13,766 nucleotides of DNA from NCBI GenBank assembly GCA_039208045.1, contig JBCCRH010000126.1, positions 1 through 13,766 on the forward strand, in the 5' to 3' direction. The stretch is from JBCCRH01 sp039208045 (GTDB taxonomy: Bacteria > Bacteroidota > Bacteroidia > Chitinophagales > Saprospiraceae). Below, piece after piece: positions 1 through 8,041 of this stretch (positions within the stretch are counted from its first letter, which is position 1; every line of letters begins with the position of its first letter). A program made the position numbers and the translations under genes. The notes beneath the pieces were generated by a model, which was given only the letters and a program-made list of their open reading frames with translations, was not told the origin of the DNA and made no database searches.

Positions 1-199
1 CATGATCTTATTTAATCATAATATCACGCAAAGAAATGATTAAAAAAGATTATGCGAGAGCGCAGCGGTTACATCTGCGCAGAAATTTTTCTGCATTGTT
101 TGCTGCGCAGAAAAATTTTAAACAGATGAAACCGCTGCGCTCTCGCATAATCTTTTTTAATCATTTCTTTGCGTGATATTATGATTAAATAAGATCATG
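1..199. repeat. Near-perfect 199-bp palindrome (long hairpin/cruciform)
   Basis: Bases 1-77 are the reverse complement of 123-199 with one mismatch (71 against 129). Inside, 83-94 pairs perfectly with 107-118, leaving a terminal loop of about 12 nt and a small asymmetric internal loop. A direct repeat (CTGCGCAGAAA at 75-85 and 103-113) lies in the centre. The arm begins exactly at base 1, so it may extend outside the window. The arms are AT-rich outside and carry a GC-rich block (GCGAGAGCGCAGCGG) nearer the centre. It contains no open reading frame. It could be a MITE-like element, a structured RNA or strong bidirectional terminator, or a fold-back assembly artefact at a contig end; the sequence does not decide between these. 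Confidence 0.9.
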
Positions 200-235
200 C
201 TCGTTTCATCTTTTAAAAAGGCTTGTGCTTTTATG

Positions 236-398
236 TATAGTTCAACAATGCAAGATTTGTGAAAATATGGCGACGGCATTTTTTTGGCCTGCAAGGCAAA
301 AAACGTAGGCGATGCCTAAGCATCGGCGAGGCTTTTTAACGTGGCAGGACGGAAAAAGGGCAAGTCAGAATTCACAAATCTTGGGTTGTTGAACTATA
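236..398. repeat. Small element with 28-bp inverted ends (MITE/REP-like)
   Basis: Bases 236-263 and 371-398 are inverted copies matching at 26 of 28 positions (left end TATAGTTCAACAA...TTTGTGAA). The interior centres on a short hairpin (CGATGC-CTAA-GCATCG, 310-325), and weaker complementarity on either side (CCTGC near 289 with GCAGG near 344; A-run with T-run) makes the whole element an imperfect palindrome. No transposase is encoded and no clear target-site duplication is seen. The symmetry and size fit a non-autonomous mobile element or a REP-type extragenic repeat, and it may act as an mRNA 3' structure for the methyltransferase gene ending at 443. The repeated nature in the genome is inferred, not shown. 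Confidence 0.7.
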
Positions 399-442
399 AC
401 ACTAATAGACTATTTTTTTGTTGCTCAGTTACAGACAATGAC

Positions 443-1237
443 TCACAAGCTTCCCCTGACTTCATTAAGTTTCATAGTCATCGATACGGCTTCGTGTTCT
501 ACCCAATGATCATATTCTTGAATAGCCCTTAGTCGGAGCGCATCATCCAAATACCCTTCTTTTACAAGCTGCCTTGAACTAGCAACATGCGACCAGATAC
601 CTACTTTGGATTTAAAATCAGGTCTTCCTCTATGGTAATATTCATCTGAATTAGTGACTTGAATATCGCGAAGCCCTGCCTGCTGCATCATAGCAGCAAG
701 GTCATCCGCTATTCTGTTATTTAAGGCAGCATTACTTCGCCACCTAAGAAACGTATCGTAAAAGACTTGCATAGATGCTGGTGGCGCCGGATTCCACTCT
801 AACGTTTCATGATTGTAGTCGAGTATCGATATTTTTCCATTGGGTTTCAGTAGCGTTTTCATTTTTACGAGTGCTTCTACCGGATTATTTAACCACTGCA
901 ATACCCGAGCTGCAACGATCAAGTCAAAGGCCTCCTCCGATTCAAAAGAGAATAAGTCAGCGTGCCACAATTCCAGATTTTCAACATGCTGATAAGTAGC
1001 TCGGCCACTCAAAATAAATCGCTCGGTATTATCTATACCGACCACTTTGCCACCTTCCCCAACTATATTGGCTATATCTTTTGAAATAGCTCCTGTTCCG
1101 CAGCCGATGTCTAATACGTTCATGCCTGCTTGCAAGAGCGGACGTAGCGTTCGATAATCCGTTGCTAGACTACGATTGTCAAAAATGACAGTAGCGGATT
1201 GACCTTCTCGATCGATAGGTTTGTTGCCTTTCATCAT
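443..1237 (-). CDS. Class I SAM-dependent methyltransferase (UbiE/COQ5-like fold)
   Basis: A 264-residue cytosolic protein. Motif I for SAM binding is clear at residues 41-51 (VLDIGCGTGAI), and the acidic residue ending beta-2, which should hold the SAM ribose, is D69 in VVGIDN. A post-motif region at about 102-115 (EEAFDLIVAARVLQWL) and motif III at 127-141 (LLKPNGKISILD) complete the Rossmann core. The C-terminal half (about 145-264) has no motif I recognise and probably forms the substrate lid. No signal peptide is present. It starts 8 bp after the DUF192 stop codon, so the two are probably co-transcribed. The second codon is also ATG (start at 1234 possible). The methyl acceptor is unknown: a small molecule is more likely than nucleic acid from the fold, but this is inference. 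Confidence 0.9.
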   Translation of the reverse strand: MMKGNKPIDREGQSATVIFDNRSLATDYRTLRPLLQAGMNVLDIGCGTGAISKDIANIVGEGGKVVGIDNTERFILSGRATYQHVENLELWHADLFSFESEEAFDLIVAARVLQWLNNPVEALVKMKTLLKPNGKISILDYNHETLEWNPAPPASMQVFYDTFLRWRSNAALNNRIADDLAAMMQQAGLRDIQVTNSDEYYHRGRPDFKSKVGIWSHVASSRQLVKEGYLDDALRLRAIQEYDHWVEHEAVSMTMKLNEVRGSL

Positions 1238-1245
1238 CTTGGAGT

Positions 1246-1803
1246 TTAGCGATCTGTTCTTTTATAGCTTATTCGATCCCCTTCTTTCAAGTTGTACTTA
1301 TCAGAAAAGCCTGCAATGACTTCTAGCACATACTTGGCAGGCTTAGTAGAAGGCACCCCATCTAAGGACTGAGGCTTGGTATTTTTTTGGATGGTAACAA
1401 TCTCAAAATTAGAATTGAGGAAGATAATATCCAGCGAGATATAGGTATTGAGCATCCAAAAGCGCTGCATTTCTTCTGCTTCCATAAGAAAGAGCATGCC
1501 TTGATTTTCTTCCATAGAGCGGCGCCACATCAGTCCGCGCTCTTGTTCCCGGTCATTATCCGCAATTTCAATATCAATTGCTTTGATCACCTCGTCGGTA
1601 TTCTGGCGAAGGAGCTGTAACTCGCCCTCTTTAAAAAAGCTAGGCCCCACATCTTTTTTCTTGGTAGATTTTGGGATGGTCATTATAACAAGACCAATCG
1701 CCGCCGGTATCAGGAGGACTGCTAAGATGATGAGTGCACGCCTCTGCTTAGAAGAGGTCTGGGAAGTCGCTTTTCTGGTGCGTTTCTTTGAAGATTTTGC
1801 CAT
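1246..1803 (-). CDS. Membrane-anchored DUF192 family protein
   Basis: 185 residues: a highly basic N-terminus (1-22, many Lys/Arg), one hydrophobic segment (about 23-43) and a DUF192 domain from about 70 to 182. Family hallmarks visible are ERGLMWRRSM (88-97), GMLF (102-105), FWMLNTYISLDIIFLN (115-130), the Pro-rich turn after the I-x-x-I strand, and the closing KYVLEVIAG...LKEGDRI. The N-terminus suggests a type II membrane anchor with the domain outside the cytoplasm (inference from charge). DUF192 proteins have no well-established biochemical function. The downstream methyltransferase begins 8 bp after the stop codon. The ATG at 1803 is preceded by a TAnnTTTG-type element only 10 bp away, which would give a very short leader. 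Confidence 0.9.
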   Translation of the reverse strand: MAKSSKKRTRKATSQTSSKQRRALIILAVLLIPAAIGLVIMTIPKSTKKKDVGPSFFKEGELQLLRQNTDEVIKAIDIEIADNDREQERGLMWRRSMEENQGMLFLMEAEEMQRFWMLNTYISLDIIFLNSNFEIVTIQKNTKPQSLDGVPSTKPAKYVLEVIAGFSDKYNLKEGDRISYKRTDR

Positions 1804-1813
1804 ATGTTTCTTG

Positions 1814-1821
1814 CAAAAGTA
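1814..1821 (-). promoter_or_regulatory. Putative Bacteroidota -7 element upstream of the DUF192 gene
   Basis: Read on the minus strand this is TACTTTTG, matching the Bacteroidota sigma-A -7 consensus TAnnTTTG. A weak -33-like TTTC lies about 20 bp upstream, inside the hairpin at 1824-1853. The predicted start of transcription would fall only a few bases before the ATG at 1803, a nearly leaderless message. The same T-rich stretch could simply be the tail of a terminator, so this is tentative. Confidence 0.35.
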
Positions 1822-1853
1822 AACAAGCCCCTTCCAAAATTGAAAGGAGCTTG
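1814..1853 (-). terminator. Hairpin plus T-rich tail after the Calx-beta gene
   Basis: On the minus strand CAAGCTCCTTTC and GGAAGGGGCTTG form an imperfect stem (two mismatches) around a short AATTTT-type loop, followed by TTTACTTTTG. It lies between the stop of the Calx-beta lipoprotein gene (1919) and the DUF192 start, where a Rho-independent terminator for the SusC/SusD operon would be expected. The T tract is interrupted, so efficiency is uncertain. Nearby, 1883-1896 is a perfect 14-bp palindrome (AGCTAATATTAGCT). Confidence 0.45.
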
Positions 1854-1918
1854 CTGGGTTTTTATGGTTTGTAATAGAGAAGAGCTAATATTAGCTGTCC
1901 ATCCATTATCAAACGTAG

Positions 1919-2779
1919 TTATTCTAAATCTCGTATCGTAATGGTATGTTGCCCAGTCCCTATACTCGAACTGCCCGACGATACCTTCTGAATATTCAGT
2001 ATAATAGTTTCTTCCATTTCGTTGACAGCATCTGCATTGATAATAACTTCAATTGGCACTGCAAGGCCAGAACCATCAAATAAAATTTCTGTAGTTAATA
2101 GCTCGTAATCAGCAGCATCAGCAGTACTAGCGTCGTCTACTTCTACGCTTAGTTCGATGTCGTCACAACCATCGTTAAAGTCGCTCACTACTACATTAAT
2201 GGCAACTGTATCCATATTTAGGGTATCAGTTACTACACTTCCTTCAGCGTTAAAACCAACTACAGGCTCTACATCTCCGAGAGAAACAGTTACCTCTCTA
2301 TGTAGGGAACCTTGGCCCACATCATAAGCTCTACCATTAGCAGCAGTAGCACTAGTTAGGGCAATCGTAATGGTTTCACCAGTCTCAACAGCACAGTCAT
2401 CAATCACCTCGATAACAATATCTTCGAGTGCGATACCAAAGGCATCTGCATCCCAAATAATATCTATCGTACCACCTGTTGCCGTTGCCCCAGCAATGGT
2501 ATAATCCTCACCAAAAGTAGCAGTACCACCCAGCTCATAAGCCACAGTAACATCCGTCTCTGTCGGAAATAGGTTTTCCACAGTAATACCAAGCGTTCCG
2601 TCTCCTTCGTCTACAGAAGCTGAACCTTGCAGTGTATTATCCAAGCGCACGAATGGGTTTTGCTCGGTACCCTCAATGCCCGACAGCGCACCTTCTTCCT
2701 CGAAAGAGTCATACTCACAGGCAACGAACAAGGAGCCGGCTAAGCAGAGGAATAAGAAATATTTTAAGTTTTTCATCAT
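1919..2779 (-). CDS. Calx-beta domain lipoprotein, third gene of the SusC/SusD operon
   Basis: 286 residues with a lipoprotein signal peptide: a hydrophobic stretch at 7-18, then lipobox LFVAC with Cys21, followed by acidic EYDSFEEE, resembling the acidic export signal of surface-displayed Bacteroidota lipoproteins. The mature part is very acidic and beta-rich, with two Calx-beta-like repeats. The first spans about 52-155 (DEGDGTLGITVE, then GTATFGEDYTI, then ETGETITIAL); the second spans about 170-286 (ADYELLTTEILFDG, then NEMEETIILNI). Calx-beta repeats commonly bind calcium through acidic loops. The gene starts 37 bp after the SusD stop. By position it is a candidate accessory surface binding protein analogous to SusE/SusF, but the ligand is not evident. 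The second codon is also ATG. Confidence 0.85.
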   Translation of the reverse strand: MMKNLKYFLFLCLAGSLFVACEYDSFEEEGALSGIEGTEQNPFVRLDNTLQGSASVDEGDGTLGITVENLFPTETDVTVAYELGGTATFGEDYTIAGATATGGTIDIIWDADAFGIALEDIVIEVIDDCAVETGETITIALTSATAANGRAYDVGQGSLHREVTVSLGDVEPVVGFNAEGSVVTDTLNMDTVAINVVVSDFNDGCDDIELSVEVDDASTADAADYELLTTEILFDGSGLAVPIEVIINADAVNEMEETIILNIQKVSSGSSSIGTGQHTITIRDLE

Positions 2780-2816
2780 TTGTGTTTAAGAATTAAATAA
2801 TGCGATTCTACCACTT

Positions 2817-4247
2817 CTAGTTTTCAAACCACATAGGTTCATCCAAATCCTTAAGGTTTGGAGCATTAGGGTTAGCTCCCACCTCATCTGGTGGATAGAA
2901 TAAGCGACGTAGTACTCCTGAGATTTGTGATCCAGCCGGAGCTTGTACAGTTGATGGTACTTTTGTACGACGCCATTGAGTCCATCCTTCTGGTGAACGC
3001 ATGAAATCCTCAAGATAAATTTGCAACTGAATAGCTTCTACAGCATCATCAGTAGGCAACTCTGCCAAATTAGGGAGTGAGTTGAGGTATGCTTCTTTAT
3101 CGACTTCTTGAATAGCACCAGGCTTTGCATCATAGAAATCCATAGAAAGCTTGATCCCTTCACGGTACTTAGTATCAGCCGCACCAATTCCACCAGGAGC
3201 AAAGCCTCTAGCAATTGCTTCTGCTTCTAGCAGCACAATCTCAGCAGGCGTAATATAGCGATCTGGAAAATCGGGACGCAAGATGTTAAGGCTTACAATA
3301 GCATTGCCATCTACACCAAAACTACCCGGAGGCGCACCAAAAGAATCGCTCTCATCATAGTAAGTTGACAAGCGTGGATCCTCTAACTCATTCAATACAT
3401 CAATGAAAATCGTAGAAGCATTCCACCACTCTGGGTTGTTACCGCCAGCAAACAAGTTCAAAGTATTCCATAGCGGATTGAAGTTACCTGGCGCATCAAA
3501 ATACTGCAATGCAGCTTCATCAGATAGTGCGGTAATGCGTGGTGCCGCAACAGCAGCAGCGATTTGTGCAGAAACATCTTTTTTATTCGCTAGCAACATT
3601 AGTGCCTTTAGCTTTAAAGAGTTTCCAAAACGCTCCCAGTTATCCATATTACCACCGTAGATCAAGTCACCATCAGTAACGCTAAAGGCGCCATCACCCT
3701 TATCAATCAATGCTAAGGCCTCATCTACCATTGCTACGATACCTTCCAATACCTGCTCTTGTGGATCAAAAACGGGATTAGGAAACTCATCTGCATTCAA
3801 CGCTTGAGAAAAAGGCACTTCCTCCCAGGAGGTAGTTAATAGATAGTAAATGAATGATTGCAATAGCTTACTCTGCGCAATTACATTTACAGGCTGTGGA
3901 TCCTGTGATAGAGCAGTCTGCTCCGCCAACACCAGGTTCTTCAAGCCAATGCTGTACCAGTTTGACCAAATATTACCTACTAAGAAGGTGTTACTGAGGT
4001 CTCCATAAGCCATGGTGCCGAATACCGTTAGACCGGGCTCGTAGTAGTGTACAATATTACCGAGACGACCAGAAACTTCGATCGTACGATTGTTAGATAA
4101 GTTGACGAGTACTTCTGGAAACAGAAGGTTAGGGTCAACCGCCGTAGCTGCTAAAGGGTCTGTATTAATATCGAGTGCATCATCACATCCGGTATTTACA
4201 AACACAAAGGTGGCAGCTAATAGGATAGGAAGAAAATATTTTTTCAT
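2817..4247 (-). CDS. SusD/RagB-like nutrient-binding outer membrane lipoprotein
   Basis: 476 residues from the ATG at 4247; a TTG four codons upstream is less likely, because MKKYFLPILL begins a normal lipoprotein signal peptide ending in NTGC with Cys21. DD after the Cys fits surface export. The mature sequence has the SusD_2-type pattern: LDINTDP near the N-terminus, a helical TPR-like core with LLQSFIYYLLTTSWEEVPFSQAL and NWERFGNSLKLKALM, a region with PDRYITPAEIVLLEAEAIARG, and a C-terminal EGWTQWRRTKVPS segment typical of the family. SusD proteins sit as a lid on the SusC barrel and bind the imported ligand on the cell surface. The gene follows the SusC gene by 57 bp. The substrate, glycan or peptide, cannot be told from sequence. 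Confidence 0.93.
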   Translation of the reverse strand: MKKYFLPILLAATFVFVNTGCDDALDINTDPLAATAVDPNLLFPEVLVNLSNNRTIEVSGRLGNIVHYYEPGLTVFGTMAYGDLSNTFLVGNIWSNWYSIGLKNLVLAEQTALSQDPQPVNVIAQSKLLQSFIYYLLTTSWEEVPFSQALNADEFPNPVFDPQEQVLEGIVAMVDEALALIDKGDGAFSVTDGDLIYGGNMDNWERFGNSLKLKALMLLANKKDVSAQIAAAVAAPRITALSDEAALQYFDAPGNFNPLWNTLNLFAGGNNPEWWNASTIFIDVLNELEDPRLSTYYDESDSFGAPPGSFGVDGNAIVSLNILRPDFPDRYITPAEIVLLEAEAIARGFAPGGIGAADTKYREGIKLSMDFYDAKPGAIQEVDKEAYLNSLPNLAELPTDDAVEAIQLQIYLEDFMRSPEGWTQWRRTKVPSTVQAPAGSQISGVLRRLFYPPDEVGANPNAPNLKDLDEPMWFEN

Positions 4248-4304
4248 TATTTCTTTCAAATTTTGATTGTTTTAAAGATAAAGTGTGTTTCAACAACTAA
4301 ATCC

Positions 4305-7300
4305 TTAGAATCCAACTCGCAAGTTTGCACCAAAGGTACGCGTTGTAAGTGGACTGTTAAACTCAATACCTGCACCATCATTCGCAGAACCGAATAGGTT
4401 ACTTTCTGGATCGATATGAGGAATTTCACTCCACAAAATAGCTAAATTACGTGCCTCAAAACCAACTGATAAGCTGGTGAATGGAGAACCTTCTAGCCAT
4501 CTTTCTGGAATAGCATAAGCTACTGCAATTTCACGCAGCTTTATGAAGCCTGCACCAAATACATTACCTTCTGCAATGTTACCAGCAGAATAGTTTTGCC
4601 AGAATGCCTCCGGCTGTACTGGAATATCATTTGGACGGGTAACCATATTACCATCAGCATCCATTTCTTCAATCCATGCTTCCGTATCGATAATAGCAGC
4701 AGTACGGTCAACACCTGCTGTTTCTTCTGCTAGACCAGAAGCACGTGCGCTTTGCGCCGTCTCAGAGTACATCAAACCACCATCACGCATATCTATCGTA
4801 AAACGCAAGCTCACTCCTTTCCAAGTGATGTTGTTGGTCCAACCAGCAATGAATTCAGGGAATACATCTCCCAAGCGCTCATTTTCACCAGCCTGGCGAA
4901 GACCAGTATTAGGATCAACAATGATACGGGTAGAATCAGATTCTGCTTTTCTGAAGGTATTACCATACAAGCCAAATGCTTGACCTGGCTCCGCTACTAC
5001 CTGGATACTGTTGAAACCAGAGTTTACTACCAAACGATCAACACCTTCTGCTAATTCATCTACGATAAACTCGTTTCTTGTAAAGGTTAGCAATGTATTC
5101 CAGTTAAAGTCTTTTGTACGAATAATATCTGCGTTCAATTCAATTTCAATACCTGTGTTAGAAGTCTGACCCACATTCAAGCGCTGGAAGTTGAAACCAG
5201 TAGACTCCGGAATTGGAATCGCCAAAATCTGATCAGTAGTTACGATATCATAGTAAGTGAAGTCAAGACCTAGGCGACCCTTGAAGAATTGCAATTCTGT
5301 ACCAATTTCCCAGTTCGTTACAAATTCAGGATTCAAAGAAGTAGGAGGAATAGTAGCTGGACCAGAGAAGGCCAAAGAACCACCAAATGGGAAGTTAGTT
5401 CCAGAACCAAACTGACCGAAAGCAGTAGTCTGAGGGTTGTACAAGAAATCCAACTGATAAGGATTAGTATCACCACCCACTGATGCAACACTTGCACGTA
5501 ACTTACCATAAGATAAGATGTCGTCAGGAATATTGAATGCATCGGTGAAGATAAAGCTCGCACTTACTGATGGATAGAAGTAAGAGTTATTATCTAATGG
5601 CAGGGTAGAAGACCAGTCGTTACGGCCAGTAACATTCAAAGAAAGATAGTCTTTAAATGTCAAGGTAATATCTCCAAAGACACCGAACAGACGGCGCTCC
5701 GTGAAATCATTGAAAGGCGCATTTACATCTACATTACCAGTACTGAATAGCTCTTCTACGAATAACTGAGTACCAGTGTTCGTAAAGCGCTCAAATACAC
5801 GTTGGTTGTAGTTAAATCCTAAAGTAGCTTTGATGAAGAAATCTTCGCCAATGTCTTTTTTGGCGGAAGCCAATAAGTTGTAGTCTAACTGACGCTGCTG
5901 GATTTTATCATCGGTAAAATCTCCAGGCTCCCGACCAATCGTTCCAACACGGTTCGAACGGAAACGATCATCAATGATAAAGTCGATACCTACACGACCG
6001 GTAAGATCAAACCATACAGTTGGCTCATAAGTCAACTGGAAATTACCCAACACGCGATCTGTTTCTGTTGTAAATTGATTTTCAAAAGCAATCCAGTAAG
6101 GATTGTTCGTCATTGGTCCTAGTGGGTTCAACTGCGTACCTACACCAGCGGTCTCGTCAATCCAAGGTGTCAATAAGCTAATATCGGTGGTACGTGGAAT
6201 ACCATTTATCAAGCTTGAAAGTACGTTCGGGTCATTTGCTCCCTGAGCCACACGACCTTGGCTAGTAGAACGAATCAGGTTTAAGCCTACCCGTGAGGTG
6301 ATGTTTTGGCTAAATTTAGAACCTGCATTTAAGGCTAGCGTAAAGCGATCTAGCTCAGAACCTGGGAAAATACCCTGTTGGTTCAAAGAAGTGAGCGAGA
6401 AACGATAATCAGAAGTTTCAGTGGCACCACCAATGGCTAAATTGGTAATGTACGTAGTTCCTGTGTCATAAAAATCACCCACATTATCTGGGAAAGCCTG
6501 CAATGGTACTGTATTACCTGTAAAATCTTCTACTTCTTGGCCTGCAATACGTGGTCCCCAGCCAGCGCTCTGCTCTAAGTCGTACTTACCATCGTTACCA
6601 GGAGCCCATTCGTTCTGGAAGGTCGGCAAACGTAGCGGAGAGTCGAAACGAACCGTAGAGTTAAGCGTAATATTCGCTCTGCTTCCTTTCTTACCACGCT
6701 TGGTCGTTACGATAATCGCACCATTGGCAGCACGAGAACCATAAAGGGCAGCAGCAGCAGCACCTTTCAAAATGCTAATAGATTCTACGTCATCCGGGTT
6801 GATGTCCTGCGCACGGTTACCTGTGTCAAAACCCCCAGTAATTTGGTCACCAGTAGTGATATTACTATCAAATACAGGTACCCCATCTACTACCCATAGT
6901 GGGTTGTTACCACCAGAAAGGGAGTTTACACCACGGATCAAAATCTTACTAGAGCCACCAAGGTTACCACTTTGGCTGGTAATCTGCACCCCTGAAGTTT
7001 TTCCCTGTAAGGAGTTAACAATATTGGTTTCACGCGCTACCGTCAGCTCATCGCCACCCACTGTAGTGATCGCATAACCGATGTCCTTCTTGTTACGCTC
7101 AATACCAATAGCCGTTACCACTACCTCATCAATGTTTAGCACATCAAAAGTAAGCGTCATATCGATCACATTAGTTGTGCCGATCTCTACTTCCTGAGTC
7201 GTGTAGCCAGTATAAGAAAAGGTAAGAACTTTGGCGTCTTCTGGTACTTGTAGCGAATATGTACCATCAACTTCAGTGACAGTACCTGTAGAAGTACCTT

Positions 7301-7433
7301 TCACTAAAACGGACGCACCAATAAGTGGCTCCCCTATATCATCCACTACCGTACCCGTAAGCGTACGTTGTGCCATTAGAGTAGCCATGCCGGCAAATAC
7401 CAGCAAAAGAACTAGTGAGAGTCTTTTCATCAT
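4305..7433 (-). CDS. SusC/RagA-type TonB-dependent outer membrane transporter
   Basis: 1042 residues from MMKRLSLVLLL at 7433, which gives a standard signal peptide ending near LMAQ. An in-frame ATG at 7469 would add 12 residues before the signal and is disfavoured. Order of domains: carboxypeptidase-regulatory-like domain at about 23-105 (TGTVVDDIGEPLIGASV, then GTYSLQVP), TonB-box-like DEVVVTA, plug domain to about 245 (SLQGKTSGVQI, ILIRGVNSLSGGNNPLWVVD, SILKGAAAAALYGSRAANGA), and the 22-strand barrel ending in Phe (ANLRVGF). It imports ligands across the outer membrane using TonB energy, as a pair with the SusD protein encoded immediately downstream. No glycoside hydrolase, peptidase or sigma/anti-sigma pair adjoins, so the substrate is unassigned. 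Confidence 0.96.
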   Translation of the reverse strand: MMKRLSLVLLLVFAGMATLMAQRTLTGTVVDDIGEPLIGASVLVKGTSTGTVTEVDGTYSLQVPEDAKVLTFSYTGYTTQEVEIGTTNVIDMTLTFDVLNIDEVVVTAIGIERNKKDIGYAITTVGGDELTVARETNIVNSLQGKTSGVQITSQSGNLGGSSKILIRGVNSLSGGNNPLWVVDGVPVFDSNITTGDQITGGFDTGNRAQDINPDDVESISILKGAAAAALYGSRAANGAIIVTTKRGKKGSRANITLNSTVRFDSPLRLPTFQNEWAPGNDGKYDLEQSAGWGPRIAGQEVEDFTGNTVPLQAFPDNVGDFYDTGTTYITNLAIGGATETSDYRFSLTSLNQQGIFPGSELDRFTLALNAGSKFSQNITSRVGLNLIRSTSQGRVAQGANDPNVLSSLINGIPRTTDISLLTPWIDETAGVGTQLNPLGPMTNNPYWIAFENQFTTETDRVLGNFQLTYEPTVWFDLTGRVGIDFIIDDRFRSNRVGTIGREPGDFTDDKIQQRQLDYNLLASAKKDIGEDFFIKATLGFNYNQRVFERFTNTGTQLFVEELFSTGNVDVNAPFNDFTERRLFGVFGDITLTFKDYLSLNVTGRNDWSSTLPLDNNSYFYPSVSASFIFTDAFNIPDDILSYGKLRASVASVGGDTNPYQLDFLYNPQTTAFGQFGSGTNFPFGGSLAFSGPATIPPTSLNPEFVTNWEIGTELQFFKGRLGLDFTYYDIVTTDQILAIPIPESTGFNFQRLNVGQTSNTGIEIELNADIIRTKDFNWNTLLTFTRNEFIVDELAEGVDRLVVNSGFNSIQVVAEPGQAFGLYGNTFRKAESDSTRIIVDPNTGLRQAGENERLGDVFPEFIAGWTNNITWKGVSLRFTIDMRDGGLMYSETAQSARASGLAEETAGVDRTAAIIDTEAWIEEMDADGNMVTRPNDIPVQPEAFWQNYSAGNIAEGNVFGAGFIKLREIAVAYAIPERWLEGSPFTSLSVGFEARNLAILWSEIPHIDPESNLFGSANDGAGIEFNSPLTTRTFGANLRVGF

Positions 7434-8041
7434 GAAATGAAATTTTGGTGAAAAAAAAGTCTTTATCATACTTAAAAACCAAACAGGGCAAGATCAACTT
7501 GCTACCATTCAGCACTGATGTCATACGAGTTATACAGAATCGCTAATGCAATGCGCAAACGAACGTTTGTGCGCTTTTGGAAGGTTCATCAGGGTGATTT
7601 CTTTTAAAGTTTGTTTAACAGTCTTACATCTATACATCGAACAAGTGTTTTATTCTGCTGCCTGCTATAGGTTCAAAAAAACATAAGGCCCTAACACCTG
7701 TCTGACGGAAAAGTTACCACTTTAATCTAAAAAATCGCTTCAGGAGTTGTCTGAAAGCAGGCCGCAAGTATAAAAAAGACTATCGAAGTAGCTCAAATCG
7801 AAAGCACCTTTAAGACTTCCTTAAATCTTTTTTTGACCTTCATTTAACATTTTGGAAACAGGAAATCCTAAAAAAGGAGGGTGCCTCATTTGCGACTTTG
7901 TCCTTAATTAGTGCCATTATTGGCCCCCTAAACTTTAAGTCGATTATAATTGTTAAATTGCCCTAATTGAAAAAACTACTGGAGCTTAGCGGAAATTAGT
8001 GATGGATGGATTTGGTTTATAATAATAGTATACAGAGTAGA
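7434..8041. other. Divergent intergenic region, no gene recognised
   Basis: About 600 bp between the minus-strand SusC operon and the plus-strand ribA operon; it must hold both promoters. I find no perfect TAnnTTTG element facing either gene, no tRNA, and no FMN riboswitch consensus ahead of ribA. Visible small structures are a short GCAAG/CTTGC hairpin at 7488-7502 and the inverted repeat listed at 7553-7574. Short open frames here show no recognisable protein features. Confidence 0.6.
7553..7574. repeat. 22-bp inverted repeat upstream of the SusC gene
   Basis: CAAACG and CGTTTG (7557-7562 and 7565-7570 approximately) form a perfect inner inverted repeat around AA; GCGC on both sides extends it, with a two-base bulge. 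It lies about 120 bp upstream of the susC-like start. It could be an operator or a 5' UTR hairpin; nothing in the sequence fixes the role. Confidence 0.4.

Noticed and set aside
1..398. CRISPR-like repeats
   Set aside because: The repeats are inverted pairs rather than evenly spaced direct repeats, and no cas gene is nearby.
341..532. 63-residue plus-strand open frame
   Set aside because: It runs from inside the inverted-repeat element into the antisense of the methyltransferase gene and shows no protein-like features.
5333..5563. Leucine-rich 76-residue open frame within the SusC gene
   Set aside because: It is an alternative frame on the coding strand of the SusC-type transporter, whose own frame has unmistakable family motifs.
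7900..8041. FMN riboswitch ahead of ribA
   Set aside because: No match to the conserved FMN aptamer segments could be seen; the AGGAGGG near 7875 is far from the start codon.
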